From assembly GCA_022763485.1 (NCBI GenBank), contig JALEGX010000011.1, forward strand, positions 19,807-83,806: 64,000 nt of DNA. Direction: 5' to 3'. This stretch comes from Paracoccaceae bacterium. Lineage in GTDB: Bacteria; Pseudomonadota; Alphaproteobacteria; Rhodobacterales; Rhodobacteraceae. Below are positions 18,305 to 26,456 of the stretch, one piece after another. Each line of letters opens with the position of its first letter. The first letter of the stretch is position 1. The notes beneath the pieces were generated by a model. The model was not told the DNA's origin, made no database searches, and saw only the letters and a program-made list of their open reading frames with translations. Made by a program: the position numbers and the translations under genes.

Positions 18305-19546
18305 ATGGAATACACTCCGGTAACGCCGTTTCGGCGAACGGTTGATGCTGTCCTGCTGAAACATCAGCAGGGCGCGCAAACCGAATTGCCCCCGCAGGGG
18401 GCGAACAAATGGGAAGTGCTGCGCGAATTGTCCGCAGGGCGCAGCGTCTATGGCCTCTCGGACCGTGATCTGACGGTGCTTCAGGCCTTGATCAGCTTCT
18501 ACCCGGCGACCATCCTGGGCGGCAATTCGGCCGATCTGGTGATCCACCCGTCCAACAAATCCATCTGCGAGCGTCTGAATGGTATGCCCTGTTCCACCAT
18601 GCGCCGCCATCTGGCCCATCTGGTGCAGGCGGGCGTGCTGCTGCGCCGGGACAGCCCCAACGGCAAACGCTATGCGCGCCGCTATGGCGAGGAGAAAATC
18701 GCCTATGGCTTCGACCTCTCCCCGCTCGTTCAGCGCTTCCAGGAGTTCTGTGAGGCCGCAGAACAGGTGCGCAGCGCCGAAGAGCAGCTCAAGCGCCTCA
18801 GAGAGGCTGTCAGCCTGATGCGGCGCGATCTGGCGGGTCTGGCGGACTACGGGCAATCTGCGCGCCCTGACCTGAGCATCTGGGATGCGTTCTCGGATAT
18901 GGCGGCGCTTGGCGCCCGGTCCTTGCGGCGCAAGCTGACGGTCGAGGAACTGACCGCTCTGGAGCAGGAGTTCCGCCTCGCCTTGGATAAAGCGCGGGAT
19001 ATCCTGGAGGGAAAACCCCTTACAGCAGAAGATATGAGCACCAAAGGCGCTCAATCTGAGCAGCACTATCAGAATTCAAATAAAGACTCTTATGATTCTG
19101 AACTTCGCTTCGAAAAAGCAAAAGCCGAAGGTCGGGATCTGATCCAGAGCGCAGAGCCCGATGAGGCGGAGGGAGAGATCGCCTTGCACGATCCGGTTGT
19201 ACCTCCGGACAACGAACGCTTGCCGAATATCCCGCTGGGACTGGTTCTGGCCAGCTGTGCCGAAATTCAGACCTATGCAGGTGGTGCGATCCGGCATTGG
19301 CATGATCTTGTCCGCGCCGCTGATATCGTGCGGCCCATGATGGGTGTTTCGCCCTCAGCCTGGGACGACGCCAAGCGCGCCATGGGACCGGAAGAGGCCG
19401 CCGTGGTCATCGCAGCCATGTTGGAACGATTCACCGAAATCCGCTCGCATGGGGGTTATCTGCGCCATCTCACCGACAAGGCCCAATCGGGGAGCTTCTC
19501 CTGTGGACCGATGGTCATGGCGTTGATGCGTCGCGAGGCCGCCTGA
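18305..19546 (+). CDS. repC: RepC replication initiator
   Basis: Third gene of repABC; MEYTPVTPFRRTVDAVLLKHQQ..., NKSICERLNGMPCSTMRRHLAHLVQAGVLLRRDSPNGKRYARR winged-helix region. Confidence 0.95.
   Translation: MEYTPVTPFRRTVDAVLLKHQQGAQTELPPQGANKWEVLRELSAGRSVYGLSDRDLTVLQALISFYPATILGGNSADLVIHPSNKSICERLNGMPCSTMRRHLAHLVQAGVLLRRDSPNGKRYARRYGEEKIAYGFDLSPLVQRFQEFCEAAEQVRSAEEQLKRLREAVSLMRRDLAGLADYGQSARPDLSIWDAFSDMAALGARSLRRKLTVEELTALEQEFRLALDKARDILEGKPLTAEDMSTKGAQSEQHYQNSNKDSYDSELRFEKAKAEGRDLIQSAEPDEAEGEIALHDPVVPPDNERLPNIPLGLVLASCAEIQTYAGGAIRHWHDLVRAADIVRPMMGVSPSAWDDAKRAMGPEEAAVVIAAMLERFTEIRSHGGYLRHLTDKAQSGSFSCGPMVMALMRREAA
19030..19135. other. AT-rich tract inside repC, candidate oriV
   Basis: Local AT-rich stretch (CAGAATTCAAATAAAGACTCTTATGATTCTGAAC) inside otherwise GC-rich repC; repABC origins are known to lie within repC. 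Confidence 0.5.
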
Positions 19547-19642
19547 TCTACAGGTAAATCGGGCGCGCGGTGGTGCTGCGAAGTCTTAACCGGATTTTGG
19601 GAGGGTGTCCCCTGCCCTCCCCCTGTGCGCGCTTGCGGTTTT

Positions 19643-19710
19643 TCACACAGTTCACAACTGTGAACTCTGACCAACGGCGCCCCCGAAGTTCACAGCTGTG
19701 AACTGTGTGA
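19643..19710. repeat. Nested palindrome downstream of repC, candidate parS/centromere anchor
   Basis: Two 16-bp near-palindromes GTTCACAACTGTGAAC (19650-19665) and GTTCACAGCTGTGAAC (19688-19703) lie inside a larger inverted repeat with 24-bp arms (19643-19666 / 19687-19710, one mismatch). Confidence 0.75.
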
Positions 19711-19740
19711 CCTCTGACATCGGTTTCCGGAGACCGGCCA

Positions 19741-19776
19741 AAAAAAGATCCAGACCTCCCTTCGGAAATCTGGATC
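19741..19776 (-). terminator. Rho-independent-type terminator for the minus-strand Rieske oxygenase operon
   Basis: Minus strand GATCCAGA-N14-TCTGGATC followed by TTTTTT. Confidence 0.75.
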
Positions 19777-19911
19777 AACAGGACGAAAGTCCACTGCGAC
19801 TGCGTCTTAACGCCCCTGACAAAGATCGTGAGGCGAAGCAAGAAGATCGACTTGGCGGACCGGATGTACTGGTGGCCGCGGGGCGCGCCAGCCTGCCGGT
19901 GCGATGACGCT

Positions 19912-20970
19912 TCAGTCTTCGAACCGGATGTCCAGCTTTGGCGTGGCGGGCAGGCTCTGGCAGGTCAGGATCTGGCCCTGCGCGATCTCATCCGCATCCA
20001 ACGCCATATGGGCACGCATGTGAACCTGACCGGAGGCCAGCCGGGCGCGGCAGCTGCCGCAGACACCGGACTGACAGCTGTGATCGGGGCGCAGACCGGC
20101 GGCCAGCGCGGCCTCCAGAACGGTTTGACCGGCCTGGACCTGCACCGTCTGGGGCGTGCCGTCGAGCGTCAGCCGCGCCGTGGCGGCAATTCCCGCGACG
20201 CTGGTGTCTGCCTCGACCGCGCCGCCAAAGCTTTCCATGTGGATGCGCCGGGCCGGGACATCCAACCCGGTCAGCGCGTCGCGCATGGTGCGGTTCAGCG
20301 TGCCGGGACCACAGATCCAGTATTGCACGTCCTGCGCCACGGGGGGGGCTTCGGCAAACCAGGTACTGAGCGCGTCCGCGTCGATCCGGCCGCTGCGCCA
20401 CGGGGTCATCCGGTGCCACATCGAGGGGGCAGAGAGCACATGGCGCAGGCTGAAGCGGTCCGGGTGGGCGACGGTCAGCTCCTCCAGCTCGGACAGCAGC
20501 AGGATGTCATCGGCGCGCCGGTTGCCATAGAGCAGATGCGCCACCGCGTAGGGTTCATCCTCCAGCAGCGCACGGATCATCGTCAGCAGCGGGGTGATGC
20601 CGCTGCCCGCGGCAATGAAGTAATGGGTGCGATGGCCGGTGGCCTGCGGCGTCAGAACGAAACGGCCCGTGGGCAGCCCGGCCTCGACCACGTCGCCCAC
20701 CTGCAGAGCGTCGGCAATATGGTTGGACACCACGCCGCCCTTGACCCGTTTCACCGTGATGCGGGGCACGTCGCCCATGGGCCGGGACAGGGTATAGGTC
20801 CGGCGATGCTCCTGCCCGTCGATGTTGAAGCGCAGCGGCAGATGCTGACCGGGCTGCCAGCGGAACAGGTCGTGCAGGGCAGGGGGCACGTCAAAGGTGA
20901 CGCTTGTGGCCTTGCCGCCAATCTCGGGACGGATGTGGGCAATTGTGAGGGGGTGGAAGCGCCGGGTCAT
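19912..20970 (-). CDS. Hybrid FAD/NAD(P)- and [2Fe-2S]-containing oxidoreductase, electron-transfer partner of Rieske oxygenase
   Basis: RTYTLSRP flavin motif, GSGITPLLTMIRALL, C-terminal CQSGVCGSCRARLASGQV...LTCQSLP ferredoxin domain. Confidence 0.92.
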   Translation of the reverse strand: MTRRFHPLTIAHIRPEIGGKATSVTFDVPPALHDLFRWQPGQHLPLRFNIDGQEHRRTYTLSRPMGDVPRITVKRVKGGVVSNHIADALQVGDVVEAGLPTGRFVLTPQATGHRTHYFIAAGSGITPLLTMIRALLEDEPYAVAHLLYGNRRADDILLLSELEELTVAHPDRFSLRHVLSAPSMWHRMTPWRSGRIDADALSTWFAEAPPVAQDVQYWICGPGTLNRTMRDALTGLDVPARRIHMESFGGAVEADTSVAGIAATARLTLDGTPQTVQVQAGQTVLEAALAAGLRPDHSCQSGVCGSCRARLASGQVHMRAHMALDADEIAQGQILTCQSLPATPKLDIRFED

Positions 20971-22133
20971 CGGTCCAGCGCCTCCTGCGCGGCCATGAAG
21001 TCCAGGATCGCGGCCTGATGGTTGGTGATCGGGCTTTCCCCGTTCGCTGCGGGGCCGATTTCCAGAAACGGGCTGGTCAGGGATTTCTGCTGCTGCTCGC
21101 AGGCATAGATGTCCTCGGCGGTGAAATCGCCCGAGGCCATCGGGTCATCGGCTCCGGCGGCGTCCTGACCGCTGTATTTCGGCCCGCCGAAGGACCGCCA
21201 GAACCCGTGGCTGCGCCAGGCCTGTTTGCTGTAGGCCCAGCTGGAGACATTGGCCAGCTTGGTGCGGTTTTCGACGCGGGTCAGATCCGGGGCCAGCGGG
21301 GTGATGATGAAGAGGTTCCAGCTGTCTTCGCTGGCGCCGATGCCGATGCCGGGAAACAGCATGGGAACCCAGGCGCCCACATGCGGCTCGGGGATCACGC
21401 GCGGCGTGGGCAGATTCTGTTCCAGGTTCTTGGCATAGGCGGCGGCGGGCGGTTCCCAGAAATGGTAATGCGGTCCCTTCCAGCCATATTCCGCAGCCGC
21501 GTGATCATACATGTGCAGCGTGTTCGAATGCAGGTGGCTGAGGTGATAGACGTCGATGTAGTTTTCGACCACGATCTTCCAGTTGGCCCGGATCTCATAG
21601 CTGTTGCGCGCTTCTTCGTATTCTACCAGCTCCTGTGGCTGATGCGGGCCGAGCAGGGGATCAACCGGGCCGAACCAGTCCACCAGCGACGGCGCCTTCG
21701 GATCGGGGTGCACGAAAAGCATACCGCGCCAGATGTCGACGCTGGCGGGTTTCAGCCCCAGACAGCTTTTGTCCAGCCCGCCGGGGTATTCGCGCTCCTC
21801 ATCCGGCACCGAGATCAGGTTGCCTTCCAGATCGTAGGTCCAGTCGTGGTAGGGGCAGGTCAGCGCCTTCTGTGTCTTGCCGACGGCGCGGATCAGCTGT
21901 GTGCCGCGATGCCGACAGATGTTGTGGAAGGCGCGCAGCCGGTGGTCGCGGCCCATCACGATGAAGATGTTGTTCAGCCCGGCCTGCACCGAGATGTAAT
22001 GCCCCGGTTCGGGAATGTCCTCGACCAGCCCGGCAAAGCGCCAGCTGCGCGAGAAGATCAGCCGCTGTTCGCGGTCGAACCAGTCCTGATCGGTGTAAGC
22101 GGAGACGGGGAGGGAGTGATACATGCGGGTCAA
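20967..22133 (-). CDS. Rieske-type aromatic-ring-hydroxylating/amine-demethylating oxygenase alpha subunit
   Basis: Rieske ligands CRHRG...CPYHDW and mononuclear iron motif ENYIDVYHLSHLH; ATGA overlap with reductase gene. Confidence 0.93.
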   Translation of the reverse strand: MTRMYHSLPVSAYTDQDWFDREQRLIFSRSWRFAGLVEDIPEPGHYISVQAGLNNIFIVMGRDHRLRAFHNICRHRGTQLIRAVGKTQKALTCPYHDWTYDLEGNLISVPDEEREYPGGLDKSCLGLKPASVDIWRGMLFVHPDPKAPSLVDWFGPVDPLLGPHQPQELVEYEEARNSYEIRANWKIVVENYIDVYHLSHLHSNTLHMYDHAAAEYGWKGPHYHFWEPPAAAYAKNLEQNLPTPRVIPEPHVGAWVPMLFPGIGIGASEDSWNLFIITPLAPDLTRVENRTKLANVSSWAYSKQAWRSHGFWRSFGGPKYSGQDAAGADDPMASGDFTAEDIYACEQQQKSLTSPFLEIGPAANGESPITNHQAAILDFMAAQEALDR

Positions 22134-22142
22134 CGGATTACC

Positions 22143-22406
22143 TCATACAAGCCAGTCGGCGTATTGGGGAAACAGGCTGGCGGCGACCATCATGGCGCCA
22201 AAGAGCGCCCAGGTGATCACCACGGCCCAGAACAGAATGGGGTCTTCGTCCCGGTTCACTTCGAACACCAGATAGGCCTGGCCGGACATGACGGCGGGGA
22301 CCAGCCACCACAGGAACATCAGCCCCCAGACCCAGTAGCTGCCCAGCACGGCGGCCAGTATCAGCACGGGCAGGGCGATGTGATTGATCAGGCGGTCCCG
22401 GGTCAT
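22143..22406 (-). CDS. Small two-to-three-helix membrane protein of unknown function in Rieske operon
   Basis: 87-aa hydrophobic protein fitting between Rieske alpha and TetR genes (overlaps TetR stop by 4 nt). Confidence 0.65.
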   Translation of the reverse strand: MTRDRLINHIALPVLILAAVLGSYWVWGLMFLWWLVPAVMSGQAYLVFEVNRDEDPILFWAVVITWALFGAMMVAASLFPQYADWLV

Positions 22407-22993
22407 GCGGCATCCTCCAGACAGCGGGTGAGCAGCAGCGCGGCCTGCCGGAGTTCGGCCCGCCAGTTGGGGGGCGGAGCCAGCGGAGAAAGGGAATCAA
22501 GCGTCACGAAGGCCGATGAGATCCCCTGTGCCACGGCGCGCAGGGTGGCCGGCGTGGCCTCCGGGGCCAGCCGCCGCAGGGTGTCGGTCAGAGCGATCAG
22601 GAACTGGTCCAGACTGTCCAGCAGCGCGGCGCCCCGGTCGGGGTGTTCGGGGGCGGTTGCGGTCAGCGCCTGCCAGGCCAGCAACAGGCGCGGGTCATGT
22701 TCTTTGGTGTCGACGAACAGAAGGTCGACCAGTGCCAGTGGCGTCTCAACCGTGTCCAGCGCCTGAACCAGGTCGCGCGTCTTGGCGTTGAACGTGTTGA
22801 TCACATGGTCGTTCAGCGCGGCGACCATCTGGTCCCGATTGCCCAGATAGTGCCGCAGCAGGGGGCGTTTGACCTGGGCTTGGGCGGCAATGCGGTCCTG
22901 CGTGGCCCCCTCGAGCCCGAACTGCGCAACGCAGGTCAGATAGGCGTCGAGGATTTCGGCAGATCTCTGGTCCTTGAGGCTGGGACGGGGCAT
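22403..22993 (-). CDS. TetR-family transcriptional regulator
   Basis: RSAEILDAYLTCVAQFGLEGATQDRIAAQAQVKRPLLRHYLGNRDQMVAAL; start set at ATG 22993. Confidence 0.9.
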   Translation of the reverse strand: MPRPSLKDQRSAEILDAYLTCVAQFGLEGATQDRIAAQAQVKRPLLRHYLGNRDQMVAALNDHVINTFNAKTRDLVQALDTVETPLALVDLLFVDTKEHDPRLLLAWQALTATAPEHPDRGAALLDSLDQFLIALTDTLRRLAPEATPATLRAVAQGISSAFVTLDSLSPLAPPPNWRAELRQAALLLTRCLEDAA

Positions 22994-23007
22994 GGTGACT
23001 CCATTTA

Positions 23008-23060
23008 TTGTCATTTTTGACAAATAATGACGTCGCCTAAATTGTCAAGTTTGACAATTT
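23008..23060. promoter_or_regulatory. Twin operator-like palindromes upstream of TetR/Rieske operon
   Basis: TTGTCA-TTTT-TGACAA (23008-23023) and AAATTGTCA-AGTT-TGACAATTT (23039-23060, perfect 9-bp arms). Confidence 0.7.
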
Positions 23061-23295
23061 AAATTCCTTACCGAGCGTCGCTGGTCCGACTTGTGGACGT
23101 AGAACCAAAGCAGCGTGTTGCATGGATGTTCTGGCAATGATCCATGCCGAAGGTTTTGTAGGGCAGGGAGCGCTTTTTTGACTGCCGCTGGAAGTGTTCC
23201 AGCAGGAAGGTGCAGCCAGGGGCGCGCAATATGGGCGGGGCTTACTTGAATTTGGTGCGACTGAGTGCTACCTGTTTCTGCCAAGGAGACAAGCC

Positions 23296-23556
23296 ATGAG
23301 CGTCAAATCATCGATTTCTCTGACAGACCAGCAGGATGCCTTTGCACGCAACCTGATTGAACAGGGGCGCTACTCCAGCCTGAGCGCGGTTCTCCAAAAA
23401 GGGCTGGACCTGTTGCAGCAAAAAACTGAAGCAGAAGAGGTGGAGACCGCTGCATTGAAAGCTTTGCTTTCCGAGCGCCAGACGGGAACCTTCGTGTCGG
23501 GCGAGGAAATGCGAGATCGTTTGGCTGACATGATCGAACGGAAGCGGCAAACCTGA
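23296..23556 (+). CDS. parD: Type II antitoxin, ParD/CC2985-like
   Basis: SVKSSISLTDQQDAFARNLIEQGRYSSLSAVLQKGLDLLQQ ribbon-helix-helix-type N-terminus; immediately upstream of a ParE-like gene. Confidence 0.88.
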   Translation: MSVKSSISLTDQQDAFARNLIEQGRYSSLSAVLQKGLDLLQQKTEAEEVETAALKALLSERQTGTFVSGEEMRDRLADMIERKRQT

Positions 23557-23557
23557 G

Positions 23558-23917
23558 GTGTGGACTGTTGAATTCGCAGCTGACGCCGAGCGGGATTTCG
23601 AACTGATTTTTGACCACCTGCACAAGTCCTATCGCGATCTTGGAGAAAGTGCTGAGGTCGCCTTTGAACAAGCTGCCGTTCGTATCCAGTCCATCCAGTC
23701 ATCCGGGCTAGCAATCGCCAAAGCGCCTTATCAAGGAACGCGTCGGCCCGACATCTTGCCCGGGCTACGCTATGTCCGGCGCGAGAATGCCGTGTTCTGG
23801 TTTACTTTGGACGATGAGCGAAAGGTGGTTCGGATCCTGGCGGTGTTTTTTGGGGGTCAAGATCATATTCGGCACATGCTGACCCGTTTATTGGGGGCAG
23901 GGTCAAAGGATCAGTGA
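23558..23917 (+). CDS. parE: Type II toxin, RelE/ParE superfamily (GTG start)
   Basis: FAADAERDFELIFDHLHKSYRDLGESAEVAFEQAAVRIQSIQ...GLRYVRRENAVFWFTLDDERKVVRILAVFFGGQD. Confidence 0.88.
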   Translation: MWTVEFAADAERDFELIFDHLHKSYRDLGESAEVAFEQAAVRIQSIQSSGLAIAKAPYQGTRRPDILPGLRYVRRENAVFWFTLDDERKVVRILAVFFGGQDHIRHMLTRLLGAGSKDQ

Positions 23918-24009
23918 CCGAGTTGCTTTGGGACGCTGCGCGCGTCGACGTCGGCTGAACCTGCAAGGCCTGCGTGCTGATGGATAGGGCAGGGGGGCAT
24001 TTCATCGGA

Positions 24010-24075
24010 GGGGCAGTTGAACCCGTTCACTGCCCCTTGTTGTGGTCGAGATCGCGCCCCCAAAAGAGGCGCGAT
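24010..24075 (+). terminator. Tandem hairpins between parE and tryptophanase (convergent)
   Basis: GGGGCAGT...ACTGCCCC (24010-24036) and ATCGCGCC...GGCGCGAT followed by TTTTCCTTTT (24051-24075). Confidence 0.65.
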
Positions 24076-24107
24076 TTTCCTTTTGTGGAAAGCCTTTACC
24101 GCTTCAC

Positions 24108-25472
24108 TCAGAGTTTTTCAAACTGGCAGGTAAAGTGCCGCATCAGCTTGGGCTGCTTTGTGATGCGATAGCCGCGCAGGCTGTTTTTGATCTGCGCCAA
24201 TTCTTCGAACACTTCGATCAGATAATCCGCATGGCTTTGCGTATAAGTGCGTCGCGGAATGGCCAGGCGGACAAGATCCATCGCGGCGGGCTTTTCCGTC
24301 CCGTCAGGTTGGGCGCCAAACATCACCGTGCCGATTTCACAGCCGCGGATGCCACCCAATTCATAGAGCGCAACCGCCAGAGCCTGACCCGGGTATTGTT
24401 GCGGCGGGATATGCGACAGCCATGCACGGGCGTCGATAAACACCGCGTGGCCACCAGCGGGTTTTACAACCGGGACGCCAAGGGCATCGAGGCGCTCGAT
24501 GATATAGGTGTTGGTGCGGATGCGATAGCGCAGGTAATCTTCGTCCACGATTTCGGTCAGACCCTGCGCCAGCGCCTCAAGATCGCGTCCCGACAGGCCG
24601 CCATAGGTCGGGAAACCTTCGGTGCGGATCAGGTGATTGCGCGCCTGTTCGGCCAGATCGTCATCGTTCAACGCCAGCCAGCCGCCAATGTTGCCAAAAG
24701 CGTCCTTTTTGGCGCTCATGGTCATCCCGTCGGCTTCGGAGAAACAATCGCGTACGATGTCAGGGATGCTGCGATCCTGCTGACCTTCTTCGCGTTCCTT
24801 GATGAACCAGGCGTTTTCAGCGAACCGGCAGCCGTCGATGAAAAACGGCTTGCCGAATTTCCGGGCAAGGGCGGCAGTGGCGCGGATATTGGCCAGGCTG
24901 ACCGGCTGTCCACCGCCGGCATTGTTGGTGATGGTGATCATCACGCAGGGCACGCTGTCGCCGTGCTCAACCAGATAGGCTTCGAGCTTGTCCAGGTCCA
25001 TGTTGCCCTTGAACGGGTGCAGATTGGCGGGATCGTGGCCTTCGGCGATGACAAGGTCATGCCCATTGGCGCCTGACGCCTCGATGTTGCCGCGTGTGGT
25101 GTCGAAATGGGTGTTGTTGGGGATGTTTTTGCCGGGGCCCCCAAAGATCGAGAACAAGATCGCCTCGGCGGCGCGCCCCTGGTGGGTGGGAATGACGTGT
25201 TTGAACGGCGCGAGGTTCTTGACCGCCGCCTCAAACCGGTAAAACGACGGAGACCCGGCATAGCTTTCGTCACCGCGCATCACGGCCGACCATTGTGTGG
25301 CGCTCATGGCGCCGGTGCCGCTGTCGGTCAAAAAGTCGATCAGCACGTCATTTGAGTGCAGTCCAAACAGGTTGTAATGCGCGTCCTTGAGCAGGTTCTG
25401 GCGCTCTTCGCGCGTGGTCATGCGGATCGGCTCGACCGATTTGATGCGGAAAGGTTCAATGATGGTTTTCAT
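24108..25472 (-). CDS. tnaA: Tryptophanase (PLP-dependent beta-eliminating lyase)
   Basis: TnaA/TPL-family protein (EPFRIKSVEP, TDSGTGAMS, IPTHQGR, MSAKKDA); C-terminal RHFT and FDTTRGN resemble tryptophanase rather than tyrosine phenol-lyase. Start set at ATG 25472. Confidence 0.85.
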   Translation of the reverse strand: MKTIIEPFRIKSVEPIRMTTREERQNLLKDAHYNLFGLHSNDVLIDFLTDSGTGAMSATQWSAVMRGDESYAGSPSFYRFEAAVKNLAPFKHVIPTHQGRAAEAILFSIFGGPGKNIPNNTHFDTTRGNIEASGANGHDLVIAEGHDPANLHPFKGNMDLDKLEAYLVEHGDSVPCVMITITNNAGGGQPVSLANIRATAALARKFGKPFFIDGCRFAENAWFIKEREEGQQDRSIPDIVRDCFSEADGMTMSAKKDAFGNIGGWLALNDDDLAEQARNHLIRTEGFPTYGGLSGRDLEALAQGLTEIVDEDYLRYRIRTNTYIIERLDALGVPVVKPAGGHAVFIDARAWLSHIPPQQYPGQALAVALYELGGIRGCEIGTVMFGAQPDGTEKPAAMDLVRLAIPRRTYTQSHADYLIEVFEELAQIKNSLRGYRITKQPKLMRHFTCQFEKL

Positions 25473-25488
25473 TTCAGGGCTCCAATGT

Positions 25489-25533
25489 TTCGGCCCTGTC
25501 ATGATCGGTGCAACAAAAAACGATCGGGCCGAA
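25489..25533 (-). promoter_or_regulatory. 5'-leader hairpin upstream of tnaA
   Basis: Minus strand TTCGGCCC-GATCG ... CGATC-atgaca-GGGCCGAA with a T6 run in the loop, about 17 nt upstream of the ATG. Confidence 0.45.
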
Positions 25534-25699
25534 GCGCCACGGTTGCCCTGTGAAGGACCGCGCCAGCGCCCAAGATGTTGCCGGCCCAACGGATTGCATT
25601 TGCTTCAGACGGTCAAGTGCCAGAATGCCGCATGTCAGGCGGGGCGGCGGTCCCGGTTGCAAAGTGAAACGTGATCAACCCGATTTGCGGGCGCTTGCT

Positions 25700-26368
25700 C
25701 TATTCATGGTTGCCCTGAGCCGGGTCGGCTTGCGTGAGAAGTTGGTTCAGACGCGCAACCTGTTGTTCTGTGACTGGCTGACCGGTGTGGCAAAATACGT
25801 AGTAGGGGCCGGTTTTTCGGCGATCCAGGCGGTTTTTGCGATTGGACAGAGAGTCATATCCGATCTGGGCAAAGTAGATCAGGCGCGCCCGAACCTCAGC
25901 TTCTTCTTGCACGAAACCAAACCGCTCAAACATGCTCGTGAGAGCGGAGAGGCGCGAGTTGTCGGACATATCGACGAACCGCAATATTGACTTGTCCTTG
26001 CGGGCCCATTCCCGGATGGCAAAGTCTAATTGGGGGTCAAAAAGTTTGGTGTTGGCCCAGCATTCAAAAACATCAATCACAGCATCATTAATGGTTTCCG
26101 CGTTTGTATTGGCGCGATTGACGATGGCGTTTGTGTTGCGTTCCAGCCAATGGTCCACAATCGCGTCCAGCAAGTCCTGCCGGTTTTCAAAGAACCAGTA
26201 AAAGCTGGACCTTGCGCAGTCCAAATGCTCGGACAGTGGCGCGATTTTCACCGCATCGATGCCGTCTTTCATCATCACTTCCACAGCGGCATCAATCCAA
26301 TGGTTGCGGGTCATACGGTGGGGCCCGCGGACATTTTTCTTTCCCTCGTCACCGGGTGAGGTCGTCAT
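25700..26368 (-). CDS. TetR-family transcriptional regulator
   Basis: HWIDAAVEVMMKDGIDAVKIAPLSEHLDCARSSFYWFFENRQDLLDAI; divergent from soxB. Start set at ATG 26368. Confidence 0.9.
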   Translation of the reverse strand: MTTSPGDEGKKNVRGPHRMTRNHWIDAAVEVMMKDGIDAVKIAPLSEHLDCARSSFYWFFENRQDLLDAIVDHWLERNTNAIVNRANTNAETINDAVIDVFECWANTKLFDPQLDFAIREWARKDKSILRFVDMSDNSRLSALTSMFERFGFVQEEAEVRARLIYFAQIGYDSLSNRKNRLDRRKTGPYYVFCHTGQPVTEQQVARLNQLLTQADPAQGNHE

Positions 26369-26392
26369 CGCAGCTCCAGTTTGTCGTTGTGC

Positions 26393-26412
26393 AGATATGT
26401 ACAATAATGTAC
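26393..26412. promoter_or_regulatory. Operator-like GTAC-N6-GTAC element between tetR and soxB
   Basis: AGATATGTAC directly followed by AATAATGTAC; same two 10-mers occur in swapped order at 49104-49123. Confidence 0.6.
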
Positions 26413-26456
26413 CTAGACATGGTGTGGTTCACTTTATCTAACATGAAGGGCCGTCG

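Noticed and set aside
17870-19066. 398-aa minus-strand ORF across repB-repC
   Set aside because: Antisense to repB end, ctRNA region and repC; no domain signature, the real genes are on the plus strand.
14652-23060. Common regulator for TTGACA/TGTCAA boxes at 14.7 kb and TTGTCA/TGACAA boxes at 23.0 kb
   Set aside because: Half-sites look alike but spacing differs and each set is adjacent to a different regulator family (RpiR, TetR); likely coincidence of a short motif.
25474-25662. 62-aa minus-strand ORF as a TnaC-like leader peptide
   Set aside because: Contains Trp and ends in Pro, but spacing of Trp/Asp/Pro does not match the TnaC arrest motif and it overlaps the structured leader; not supported without conservation.
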